Origin: a virus
Virus record (IMG/VR): IMGVR_UViG_3300030329_004626
Location: 1 to 41,397 of that record
Strand: one strand, 5' to 3'
DNA length: 41,397 nt
The position numbers and the translations under genes are program-made. This document shows, piece by piece, positions 8,019 through 14,129 of this stretch (positions are counted from its first letter, which is position 1; each line of letters starts with the position of its first letter). Under the pieces are notes generated by a model, which had not been told where the DNA came from, did no database searches, and was given only the letters and a program-made list of their open reading frames with translations.

Positions 8019-8267
8019 ATGTCGATACAAATTATTAAAAAAGAAGTAACAGAAATTGTTCATTTAGTATCTGTTGGATTTAAAATAAAAGATTTGGAAA
8101 AAATAACAGATTCTTTATACAAAACAGATCCTTCAGATCCTCTTTTACTTGAAATTAATTCAATTATAAAAGATGCAAAAGAACAAATAAAAAATGATAA
8201 TTCTTTTTCAGAAAACGAATATATAAAGTCTAATAATCCAAATTGTGCAACTGGAGAATGTGATTAA
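8019..8267 (+). CDS. Hypothetical protein, 82 aa
   Basis: A mostly helical acidic protein following the resolvase after six bases. The C-terminal dozen residues contain NPNCATGECD, two cysteines with Asn/Gly spacing that might bind metal with a partner. No recognised family. It is the last sizeable gene before a 320-base stretch of hairpins and tiny reading frames. Confidence 0.6.
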   Translation: MSIQIIKKEVTEIVHLVSVGFKIKDLEKITDSLYKTDPSDPLLLEINSIIKDAKEQIKNDNSFSENEYIKSNNPNCATGECD

Positions 8268-8274
8268 AAATTAT

Positions 8275-8364
8275 GGGAAATAGTTGTTGTAAGTTACCAG
8301 ATCCTTTCGGTTGTTGGTTGATATCATTGGCTTACACAGCGAATTAACGCCTACGCTATTTCCC
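8275..8364. other. Long-loop intergenic hairpin
   Basis: GGGAAATAG (8275-8283) is complementary to CTATTTCCC (8356-8364), 9 bp around a 72-nt loop. The loop contains a 24-codon frame (ATG 8273 to TAA 8347, beginning MGNSCCK) without a clear ribosome binding site; it may be non-coding. No U-tract follows. This is the first of three consecutive hairpins in the 8268-8586 stretch. Confidence 0.5.
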
Positions 8365-8369
8365 TAAAA

Positions 8370-8460
8370 TTGAGGTTCTATATTGAATAAAAATATTTTA
8401 ATAACAGTATGTTATGAGAATAAAGATTTCAACAAATGGTTGGCTGCCTTAGAACCTCAA
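8370..8460. other. Perfect 11-bp hairpin covering a ribosome binding site
   Basis: TTGAGGTTCTA (8370-8380) is perfectly complementary to TAGAACCTCAA (8450-8460), with a 69-nt loop. The left arm contains GAGGT, the only ribosome binding site for the small TTG-start frame at 8383, and the right arm lies inside that frame. Folding would hide the site, so a translation switch is possible. Confidence 0.55.
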
Positions 8461-8520
8461 AGATTTGGAAATCCATGGGCGGATTTTCATTGGAGAGAAA
8501 CCTGCGGAGAAAGACAATAA
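8383..8520 (+). CDS. Small TTG-start peptide, 45 aa
   Basis: TTG 8383 has GAGGT about seven bases upstream, and the frame runs 45 codons to TAA 8518-8520. Composition is protein-like (LNKNILITVCYENK at the start; Trp- and Pro-containing second half ending in GERQ), with no low-complexity runs. It is enclosed by two hairpins, one covering its ribosome binding site and one starting in its last codons. Function unknown. Confidence 0.4.
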   Translation: MNKNILITVCYENKDFNKWLAALEPQRFGNPWADFHWRETCGERQ

Positions 8521-8553
8521 GCAACATTCTACAGTGAGCTGACCTCTTTCTCC
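8506..8553. other. Intergenic hairpin
   Basis: GGAGAAAGA (8506-8514) pairs with TCTTTCTCC (8545-8553), 9 bp around a 30-nt loop. The left arm overlaps the end of the 45-codon frame. No U-tract follows directly. Third in the consecutive hairpin series. Confidence 0.5.
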
Positions 8554-8586
8554 AAGGGTTTTAACGATTAAAACAAGGAAAAAAAA

Positions 8587-8730
8587 ATGACACCTTTTTA
8601 TCTTTACGAAATAGCAATAACTGGAATTTTTGACGATTTAATACATATGGTATTTGATGTAGTGTTGTATTACATGATTACAAGATTATATCTAATGCCC
8701 CTAATTGAAAGAAAAATAAATAATGGCTGA
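8587..8730 (+). CDS. Small membrane-like peptide, 47 aa
   Basis: ATG 8587 follows AAGGAAAAAAA, an acceptable ribosome binding site. The 47-residue product is largely hydrophobic (ITGIFDDLIHMVFDVVLYYMI), consistent with one membrane or amphipathic helix, and ends in a basic stretch. Its TGA overlaps the start of the next gene by eight bases. Unknown; a small inner-membrane factor is possible. Confidence 0.5.
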   Translation: MTPFYLYEIAITGIFDDLIHMVFDVVLYYMITRLYLMPLIERKINNG

Positions 8731-8959
8731 TGTTTTTGATTCAGTTGAACCAGAAGAATATTGGAGAAATGAATTGAGCAAACTAACTGGTGTAATTATG
8801 GAATCAGAACTGGTAATTGGAAAACTGGTAATTGCGCTTAATAACATTAAAAAAGATATACAAAAAGCAGAACGATGGGAACCACATGATTATGGTTTAG
8901 AAACTATCGTAACTGAAATAGATCAGGTATTAAATGAAAACCAATTAAACGATTTATGA
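8723..8959 (+). CDS. Hypothetical helical protein, 78 aa
   Basis: An acidic, all-helical small protein with regular Leu/Ile spacing in its middle (VIMESELVIGKLVIALNNIK), suggesting a coiled coil. It overlaps the genes on both sides (eight bases upstream, ATGA downstream), so it is embedded in a coupled cluster. No recognised family. Confidence 0.6.
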   Translation: MADVFDSVEPEEYWRNELSKLTGVIMESELVIGKLVIALNNIKKDIQKAERWEPHDYGLETIVTEIDQVLNENQLNDL

Positions 8960-9084
8960 GTTTTATGGTATTAGAAATACCTCAAGTTCTTCTTTATTTC
9001 TTAATGGGAGGATTAGGATTTTGTTTCTTTTCCTGGGGAATATTCGGAATTATGTTGATCATAATTAGTAAGGGAAAAAATTAG
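8956..9084 (+). CDS. Single-pass membrane peptide, 42 aa
   Basis: Starts with ATGA overlap on the preceding gene. The product is nearly all hydrophobic from residue 10 to 36 (YFLMGGLGFCFFSWGIFGIM, then IIII-like), with a short basic end SKGKN; this is one transmembrane helix with the C-terminus probably cytoplasmic. Early phage membrane peptides of this size are often superinfection or host-membrane modulators, but nothing in the sequence selects a function. Confidence 0.55.
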   Translation: MSFMVLEIPQVLLYFLMGGLGFCFFSWGIFGIMLIIISKGKN

Positions 9085-9097
9085 TCGAAAGCGGTAA

Positions 9098-9130
9098 GGA
9101 AGCCAATATGGAGAAAATCATATGGTTTCC
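9098..9130 (+). promoter_or_regulatory. Hairpin enclosing a start codon
   Basis: GGAAGCCAATATG (9098-9110) pairs with CATATGGTTTCC (9119-9130): 12 bp including one G-U, with one bulged A and an 8-nt loop. The loop begins with the Shine-Dalgarno bases GAGAA, while the ATG of the next gene (9122) lies in the stem. In RNA this would present the ribosome binding site while masking the start codon, a possible translation control element. Confidence 0.5.
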
Positions 9131-9424
9131 AAAAAAGATTCCGAACGTTATAACAACCTAAGAATAGCAAGAACTTTAGACTTACTTCATTATTTCGGTA
9201 ATGAATGGGTAGATCTAAAATCTGTTAAAATAGAAAAATTAATTAAAGACTGGAGAGGCAGAACAGATATTGGTTTTCAACCATATCTTTGCCTTTCCTG
9301 TAATGAATATTGGTCACTTAGTCTGAATTGGAAGAAAGAAAAAATTACAGATTATTTGCCAAAATCAACATTTAATAACATTCGCTGTGATAAAAAAACT
9401 TGTGAGAAATGCAATAAACAATGA
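9122..9424 (+). CDS. Small zinc-ribbon protein, 100 aa
   Basis: The C-terminal half has CLSCNEYW followed about 35 residues later by CDKKTCEKCN, giving paired CxxC knuckles typical of a zinc ribbon. The N-terminal half is helical and basic. The same layout (CxSCNxxW, a PTF-like motif, KTCxxCN) recurs in the 61-residue protein at 9835, so they look like paralogues. Such small ribbons often bind nucleic acid or RNA polymerase; the target here is unknown. Translation may be controlled by the hairpin over its start. Confidence 0.65.
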   Translation: MVSKKDSERYNNLRIARTLDLLHYFGNEWVDLKSVKIEKLIKDWRGRTDIGFQPYLCLSCNEYWSLSLNWKKEKITDYLPKSTFNNIRCDKKTCEKCNKQ

Positions 9425-9630
9425 AAAAAGTAACACTAAACGTAGCAACTGATAGAACAAAAGAACTTATAATGCTTTTATCTGATTTAGAAGCTTGTGA
9501 TAGAGACAGATTATCAACTGATGGTAAACGTTATTTAGACGGTATATGGAGGTTATTAGGACAACCTACTTATGAAGAAATAGAAGCAAATAAAGAAAAA
9601 TCATTACCTTATCTTACAGAGGAAGAGTAA
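9421..9630 (+). CDS. Hypothetical protein, 69 aa
   Basis: ATGA overlap with the preceding gene. A compact, mostly helical protein with mixed charge and an acidic C-terminus (YLTEEE). The stretch DRDRLSTDGKRYLDGIWRLL suggests an amphipathic helix. No recognised family. Confidence 0.55.
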   Translation: MKKVTLNVATDRTKELIMLLSDLEACDRDRLSTDGKRYLDGIWRLLGQPTYEEIEANKEKSLPYLTEEE

Positions 9631-9632
9631 TA

Positions 9633-9827
9633 ATGATAATACAAAAAACAAAAATAAAAAAATTGTTTAATGATGAGGGAGTTCAAGTAAATCAAGAAAC
9701 CTTAGATTTAATCAATAGAGAAATTCTTTTCAAAGTAAAAAATATGGCTTTACGGTGCAAAAACGGAAACATTAAACGATTAACCCCTGATTTGTTTGGA
9801 TATGCTTTAGGTAACTACAATACATAA
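9633..9827 (+). CDS. Hypothetical basic protein, 64 aa
   Basis: Follows the preceding stop by two bases, with GAGGAAGAG upstream as ribosome binding site. The product is basic and probably helical, with a single cysteine. Unknown family. Confidence 0.5.
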   Translation: MIIQKTKIKKLFNDEGVQVNQETLDLINREILFKVKNMALRCKNGNIKRLTPDLFGYALGNYNT

Positions 9828-9834
9828 AAAATCA

Positions 9835-10020
9835 ATGAGACTTGCCGCAAAAAGCACAAAACAAAAGTATTACAATAAATTAAAATTTTGTAATTCTTGT
9901 AATTACGTATGGGAAGTATCAATAATCAAAAAAAATGGGAGCATTTGTAGGTATAACAATATGCCTACATTTGGTCTCCCTAGAAAAACTTGTAGAATAT
10001 GTAATGAGAAAAAAATATAA
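9835..10020 (+). CDS. Small zinc-ribbon protein, 61 aa
   Basis: Contains FCNSCNYVWEVS near residue 18 and PRKTCRICNEKK near the end, i.e. two CxxC knuckles of a zinc ribbon. The spacing and flanking residues (Trp after the first knuckle, PTF in between, KTCxxCN in the second) parallel the C-terminal half of the protein at 9122. No strong ribosome binding site is seen before the ATG. Confidence 0.55.
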   Translation: MRLAAKSTKQKYYNKLKFCNSCNYVWEVSIIKKNGSICRYNNMPTFGLPRKTCRICNEKKI

Positions 10021-10165
10021 CTTTATTTTTATTTCTACACCAGATGGAAATTTGATAAAAGCATTTTATAACTTTAAAAATAAAACTATCCAATCCTTTA
10101 CCAGAGGAGGCGTAGCAAAATTACGAGAATGGGGATGGTTAATTGAGAAAAGAAATAAACAATAA
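10004..10165 (+). CDS. Hypothetical basic protein, 53 aa
   Basis: The frame is open from 9935, but that part merely shadows the zinc-ribbon gene, so ATG 10004 (overlapping its end) is the likelier start. The product begins MRKKYNFIFISTPDGN and ends with a helix RGGVAKLREWGWLIEKR, resembling a small alpha/beta DNA-binding fold. No family recognised. Confidence 0.45.
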   Translation: MRKKYNFIFISTPDGNLIKAFYNFKNKTIQSFTRGGVAKLREWGWLIEKRNKQ

Positions 10166-10567
10166 ATGAATCATAAAATTATTGAATTAATCCAAAAAAG
10201 ATTGGAAATAGGAAAACGTGAATATGGCGGTGAAGTCAATATTGATGATGGGCGAAATTGGGAACAAGAAGCTTTAGAAGAAATGCTTGATGCAATTGTC
10301 TATTTATCAGCTCGTTTAATTCAATTAAAAAATAAAGGTGAATCAAATATGGTTGAAAATAAAATAATCGAAAATTATGAAAAATTAGTTACAAATCGCT
10401 TAATGAATGAAAAACATAAATTATTAAAAGAATTAACTAAAACTCCTTTATCGGCACATACTAGCGTTTTTACTGAAATAGTTGGTCAGATAGATGGAAT
10501 AAATATAGCTATTACAGCTATGGGTGTAACAAGGTTAAATAAAGATTCTCTTGCTATAAAAGGATAA
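10166..10567 (+). CDS. MazG-like N-terminal segment plus unknown C-terminal domain
   Basis: A 133-residue protein. The first 55 residues (KREYGG, then EALEEMLDAIVYLSARLI) resemble the all-alpha metal-binding helices (EExxD) of MazG/dUTPase-like nucleotide pyrophosphohydrolases, although only part of that fold is present. Residues 62-133 are a separate helical region ending IAITAMGVTRLN. An internal in-frame ATG at 10349 (residue 62) is preceded by AAAGGTG, so the C-terminal domain may also be made alone. Confidence 0.45.
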   Translation: MNHKIIELIQKRLEIGKREYGGEVNIDDGRNWEQEALEEMLDAIVYLSARLIQLKNKGESNMVENKIIENYEKLVTNRLMNEKHKLLKELTKTPLSAHTSVFTEIVGQIDGINIAITAMGVTRLNKDSLAIKG

Positions 10568-10571
10568 ATAT

Positions 10572-10742
10572 ATGGCTGGTTATATAGATATAATAGAGCA
10601 ATATGAAAAAGAAATTATTGCAAAAAAAGACAGAATAAATAAATTAGAAATAGTTATGCAAAAAATCCTAAATAAAACAACAAGTAATAAAATAAAAAAT
10701 TGGATTACTGCATTGTTTCCTGCAAATGAAACACGAACATAG
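10572..10742 (+). CDS. Small helical peptide, 56 aa
   Basis: ATG 10572 follows the preceding stop by four bases, with AAAAGGATAAATAT upstream as ribosome binding site. The product is a lysine- and isoleucine-rich helix (EIIAKKDRINKLEIVMQKIL), likely a short coiled coil, and overlaps the next gene by 17 bases. Function unknown. Confidence 0.45.
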   Translation: MAGYIDIIEQYEKEIIAKKDRINKLEIVMQKILNKTTSNKIKNWITALFPANETRT

Positions 10743-10956
10743 CTGCTTAATTACACTCGAACCAATAAAATGTATTCAATGTAATAACATTTGCGAAGAA
10801 AACCATATTACAATAAATAATAAACCGTATTGTTATTATAAAGAATACGGAGGTGACGTATACGGTTGTGGTAACATTTTTCTTCTAAAAAACTCTGAAA
10901 ACCTTAAAACGGACAAATCCGGCAATTTAATTACAAAGAGTTTTACTATAGATTAA
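10726..10956 (+). CDS. Cysteine-rich putative zinc-binding protein, 76 aa
   Basis: Contains KCIQCNNICEEN, then YCYYKEYGG and YGCGN, giving CxxC plus further cysteines spaced like a zinc-ribbon or LIM-like knuckle. It is the last rightward gene of the early block; its stop overlaps the stop of the convergent recombinase gene by four bases, and no terminator hairpin separates them. Function unknown. Confidence 0.5.
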   Translation: MKHEHSCLITLEPIKCIQCNNICEENHITINNKPYCYYKEYGGDVYGCGNIFLLKNSENLKTDKSGNLITKSFTID

Positions 10957-11849
10957 AGAAAAAAATCTTCTACATCTGTATTTAAAAAAGGGGCATAGTG
11001 ATCTTCTGTTATGCTAACTGCACTATGCCCTAATAATTTACTTACTTTAAATAATGGAATCTGTTGTTCAGTAATTAGCTTATAACCAAATGTAAAACGT
11101 AAATCTTCAAACTTTACATTGTCTATATTTAAGTTTTGTGTGTTTTTATAAAAGTTTCTAAAAATCTGTTGTTTGGTATAATTCCACATTCCTTCTTTTT
11201 GTTCCAGGATCATTCTGGCTTGCTTGTTTAGACGAACATATCTGATTTTTTTATCTTTTTCTACTTGAAAATGCAAAGGATAAAAATTGTAACTTTTTAA
11301 ACCAATAAGCTCTTCTATTCTACATCCTGTATAATAAGCAAAGTTCACAAATAATCTAAAATCTTCATCTTTACTACTCTTTAGAATCAAATTTATTTCT
11401 GCATTATTTAATATTCTTTTCCTTTTTTTAACATTGTGTAAATGAATGTATTTAGGTTGTAATGTTTTATAACGGTGTTTTAATCCCCAATTAATACATC
11501 TATTTACTGTTTTTTTAACTACAACTGCCCAGTTTTTACCATCAGGTATACCATGTACTAAAAATTCTTTTAATGCTTTTTCTGTAGTTTTTCGATATAC
11601 AGGTGACCAATCGTGATCGTGAGTTAAATATTTAGATACAAGCATTATAAAAGTAATTTCTTCAAAACCGTTTTTATCTTTATTGGGATTTTTTATGGTT
11701 TGTTTCGCTTGATATTCTAAAGCAGTATGTAATTTATTTGCAATAGACTCATCTTCTGTGTGAGTCATTAAAGTAACTGATTTTCCTTTAATTTGTTTTT
11801 GAAAATAAATGCTTCCAAGGTGATTTCGGTAAAGGTTCTTTTTTAACAT
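10953..11849 (-). CDS. Tyrosine recombinase A (His-to-Glu in HxxR box)
   Basis: A 298-residue phage-integrase-family protein with an N-terminal DNA-binding part and a C-terminal catalytic domain. Visible active-site positions are R177 (TGCRIEEL), the beta-hairpin Lys region (KDKKIRYVRL), R251, H275 (LLGHS) and nucleophile Y285 (HYAPF). The position normally held by His in HxxR is Glu248 (FEDLRFTF). It lies 19 bases downstream of a related recombinase with a different missing residue and could depend on it. The pair would integrate and excise the phage at the neighbouring attachment-like site. Duplication followed by divergence is the simplest origin. Confidence 0.85.
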   Translation of the reverse strand: MLKKNLYRNHLGSIYFQKQIKGKSVTLMTHTEDESIANKLHTALEYQAKQTIKNPNKDKNGFEEITFIMLVSKYLTHDHDWSPVYRKTTEKALKEFLVHGIPDGKNWAVVVKKTVNRCINWGLKHRYKTLQPKYIHLHNVKKRKRILNNAEINLILKSSKDEDFRLFVNFAYYTGCRIEELIGLKSYNFYPLHFQVEKDKKIRYVRLNKQARMILEQKEGMWNYTKQQIFRNFYKNTQNLNIDNVKFEDLRFTFGYKLITEQQIPLFKVSKLLGHSAVSITEDHYAPFLNTDVEDFFL

Positions 11850-11868
11850 ATTTTTCCTATATCTGTTT

Positions 11869-12714
11869 TTAAAATTCTATATCAGGTATTTGCATCACTA
11901 ATAAAGGAGCGTAATGCCTTTCTGTTATTCTAAGTGTATCTCCAAGCAGTTTGCTTAATTCATGTATGGTTCCTCCCTTTCTTAAATAATTTAAACCAAA
12001 AGTTCTTCTTAAATCGTGAAATCGGGCATCTTTAATCTCAAGTCTTCTGGCTTGTGCTTTAAATTCTTTAGTAATCTTATCTTCAGAATATGGATAATAA
12101 TCAAAAAAAGGTTCTGCATTTTTAAATAGCTTAACCATTCTTTTACCACCTTTTCCCCTTACCCACATAAACCCTTCTTGTTTTTCAAGTATATTAATCA
12201 GCTCTGATCTTCTTGCTCCTGTATAATATGCAAAATTAATAAAGTTTCTAAAAGTTAGATCTAAGCTTAATGTTTTTAATTTGATCAACTCTTTTTCACT
12301 ATAAACCCTAGTTCTACCTTTAGGTTCCTGTATCTTATAAGTCTTATAATTGCATTGATAGGTTTTATTACAAAAGTTGTAAAAAGCATTTATATGTCTT
12401 TTATAACTCATTTCTGTAGCAAAAGTTATATTGTCAAACTTGTCTTCTCTGGGTAGGATTTTATTTAATATATAAAAATAGGTTCTTCTGGTAGATAGTT
12501 TTTTTGTATTTAAAAAAAGATCAATTCGTTTTTGTAATTCAGGAGGTTGTTTTCTATCATCGTATTTTCCAGTAACAAGTTGACTGTAAATTTCCCGATG
12601 TATTTTCTTTTCTCTTAGCTTGGCTTCTCTTTTATCTGTGGTTTTTAAAGATCGTATTATTTTTCTGTTTTCATACGATATTGATGTATACCACCATTTG
12701 CCATTTTTGTACAT
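11869..12714 (-). CDS. Tyrosine recombinase B (Asp at second His position)
   Basis: A 281-residue phage-integrase-family protein, related to its neighbour through FAYYTGARRSEL, HDLRRTFG and RITERHYAPL. Catalytic positions seen: R168, a Lys-containing hairpin (GKGGKRMVKL), H233 and R236 of HDLR, and Y268. The position usually His or Trp (LLGH) is Asp259 (LLGDT). The N-terminus (GKWWYTSISYENRK) looks like the arm-binding beta-sheet of integrases. It starts a few bases from the GCTAC repeats and tRNA fragment, as integrases usually sit beside attP. Whether the Asp allows activity is unknown. Confidence 0.85.
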   Translation of the reverse strand: MYKNGKWWYTSISYENRKIIRSLKTTDKREAKLREKKIHREIYSQLVTGKYDDRKQPPELQKRIDLFLNTKKLSTRRTYFYILNKILPREDKFDNITFATEMSYKRHINAFYNFCNKTYQCNYKTYKIQEPKGRTRVYSEKELIKLKTLSLDLTFRNFINFAYYTGARRSELINILEKQEGFMWVRGKGGKRMVKLFKNAEPFFDYYPYSEDKITKEFKAQARRLEIKDARFHDLRRTFGLNYLRKGGTIHELSKLLGDTLRITERHYAPLLVMQIPDIEF

Positions 12715-12725
12715 TTATGCCCCAT

Positions 12726-12871
12726 AAAAGCTACATAACGGCTACTTCACGGGGTTTCCCCCACTGCCCCCTCAAGACAGCGTGTCTACCAGTTCCACCA
12801 CTTCGGCATCGACGAGAAAGCTTTATAAAGTAGCCAAATTTCACCTTAAAAAAGCTACACAGCGGCTACTT
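12726..12871. repeat. Attachment-site-like region with GCTAC direct and inverted repeats
   Basis: AAAAGCTACATAACGGCTAC plus TT (12726-12747) recurs at 12850-12871 with 20 of 22 bases identical; each copy itself holds two GCTAC pentamers. An inverted AAGTAGCC lies at 12828-12835. Between them sits a tRNA-Leu fragment (12750-12807). Repeats on both sides of a tRNA-derived core, beside an integrase gene, fit arm-type integrase binding sites around an attP core. The rest of the 12715-13022 gap has no protein gene. Confidence 0.6.
12750..12807 (-). pseudogene. 5' part of tRNA-Leu(GAG), probable att core
   Basis: Read on the minus strand from 12807, the sequence starts GCCGAAGTGGTGGAACTGGT and follows a bacterial tRNA-Leu through acceptor 5' strand, D arm, anticodon arm (CTGTC, loop TTGAGGG with GAG anticodon, GGCAG) and a long variable arm (GGGG AAA CCCC). 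After 12750 it abruptly stops resembling tRNA: there is no GTTCRA T-loop and no CTTCGGC to close the acceptor stem. It cannot be a functional tRNA and is best read as the host-identical core of an attachment site. Confidence 0.7.
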
Positions 12872-12900
12872 AAGCTTACGGGATGCGAAAATAAGTCTTT

Positions 12901-12931
12901 AAGTTGCAAAAGCATAGTGTAACTTTTTTTT
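12901..12931 (+). terminator. Terminator-like hairpin with T8 tail
   Basis: AAGTTGC (12901-12907) pairs with GTAACTT (12919-12925) through seven pairs (one G-U) around an 11-nt loop, running directly into eight T residues (12924-12931). This has the form of an intrinsic terminator for plus-strand transcription, yet no plus-strand protein gene lies between 10956 and here. It may end an unannotated short RNA across the attachment region or block readthrough into the late block. Confidence 0.5.
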
Positions 12932-13022
12932 AGTTTAATCATTCTACGTACAAAATATACAAAACATACATATCAGAAAAATAGTTGATATTTTAAACTT
13001 TATAAAACAGAAAGAAAGGTAG

Positions 13023-14129
13023 TTAAAAATCTTCTCTTATATAATATCCTTCATCATATACAGATCGTGGTCCAGGCTTTCTATATACTTTTTTGGCAGT
13101 ACCTTTAAACTCTAATGGTTTTAATAAAGCTTCTGCAAGACTTCTTTGTAAAAAAACAGGAGCTTCTGATAAATTAGATTTAACATCTTTTAAATAACTT
13201 AATAAAGATCTATTACGTGCAAAATCCCAATTATCATAATAATCTTCTTTATATACACCACCAAGATCCTTACTTCCTTTCATTTTTCTTTTTACATCAT
13301 AATTTCCAAATAATGAATGTAAACCTTCAGAATCTACTTCTCTAAAATAATCATCTGGATTTTTATAATGATAGTATTTTTTGCCATCTTCCATATGAGT
13401 CCCAAATTTATTCCAAATTTCATCTATAGGATTGTTTTTTACAAAATTATTAACAGTATACGCATATTGTTTTTTATCGCCATATATCTTTGTTCCATCA
13501 CCCATTACCTTTACTACTGGAGGGTTTTGTAGCCAAAATTTATTAGTCTGATATCTATGATATCCAGATGGGTCTAGTGCTTGACTGTATTTAAAATTTG
13601 GTTTACCTAATCCCAGTTTTGTTCTCCATGCAAACAACCTATCTTCTCCAAAAACTTGAGGTGCCCATTGTGGTATGTCATCTATAACAGATTCTTTGAA
13701 AACTTTTGGGTTAATTAATGCTCTTTTTATACCCCCCATTTTATTTTCGTATTTAAAAGGAGGAACATTATTTGCTATTAATCTACTTATTGGTGTACCA
13801 CCACTTACTGCATATCTCGCACCTTTTAAAGCCATATAAGGATCTGCACCAAATGATAAAGTTTCTCCAAACTTAGATTCAGGAGTTATAGATTCATAAT
13901 TACCACTTGGAAGTAGTCCAAATACAGTATCATCTGTTCCACGATATAATCCTTTTAATACTCCCCCAATACCTGTATCTGGAATTTTTCGACTAATTAA
14001 ATCAATTAAATTAGGTTTAGCAGTAGACATTTCTCCATAATAAGGATCATTACCTTTGTCTAAAACTATCTCAACTCTACTAGAAGAGGGTTCTTCTACA
14101 TTAAATCCTTTAAATCTATTCTGCGACAT
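13023..14129 (-). CDS. Probable virion-associated protein, 368 aa
   Basis: Last gene of the late operon; its start overlaps the end of the giant gene by 14 bases, so the two are coupled. The protein is rich in Tyr, Lys, Gly and Asp without a signal peptide; a Gly-rich stretch (IPDTGIGGVLKGLYRG) near residues 50-65 resembles short internal motifs of ejection proteins. No enzyme motif is recognised. Given the position behind three ejection-type genes, an internal virion protein is likely but unproven. Confidence 0.6.
   Translation of the reverse strand: MSQNRFKGFNVEEPSSSRVEIVLDKGNDPYYGEMSTAKPNLIDLISRKIPDTGIGGVLKGLYRGTDDTVFGLLPSGNYESITPESKFGETLSFGADPYMALKGARYAVSGGTPISRLIANNVPPFKYENKMGGIKRALINPKVFKESVIDDIPQWAPQVFGEDRLFAWRTKLGLGKPNFKYSQALDPSGYHRYQTNKFWLQNPPVVKVMGDGTKIYGDKKQYAYTVNNFVKNNPIDEIWNKFGTHMEDGKKYYHYKNPDDYFREVDSEGLHSLFGNYDVKRKMKGSKDLGGVYKEDYYDNWDFARNRSLLSYLKDVKSNLSEAPVFLQRSLAEALLKPLEFKGTAKKVYRKPGPRSVYDEGYYIREDF

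Noticed and set aside
12750-12807. Functional tRNA-Leu gene
   Set aside because: The D arm, anticodon arm and variable arm are convincing, but there is no T arm and no 3' acceptor strand, so it cannot fold into a tRNA.
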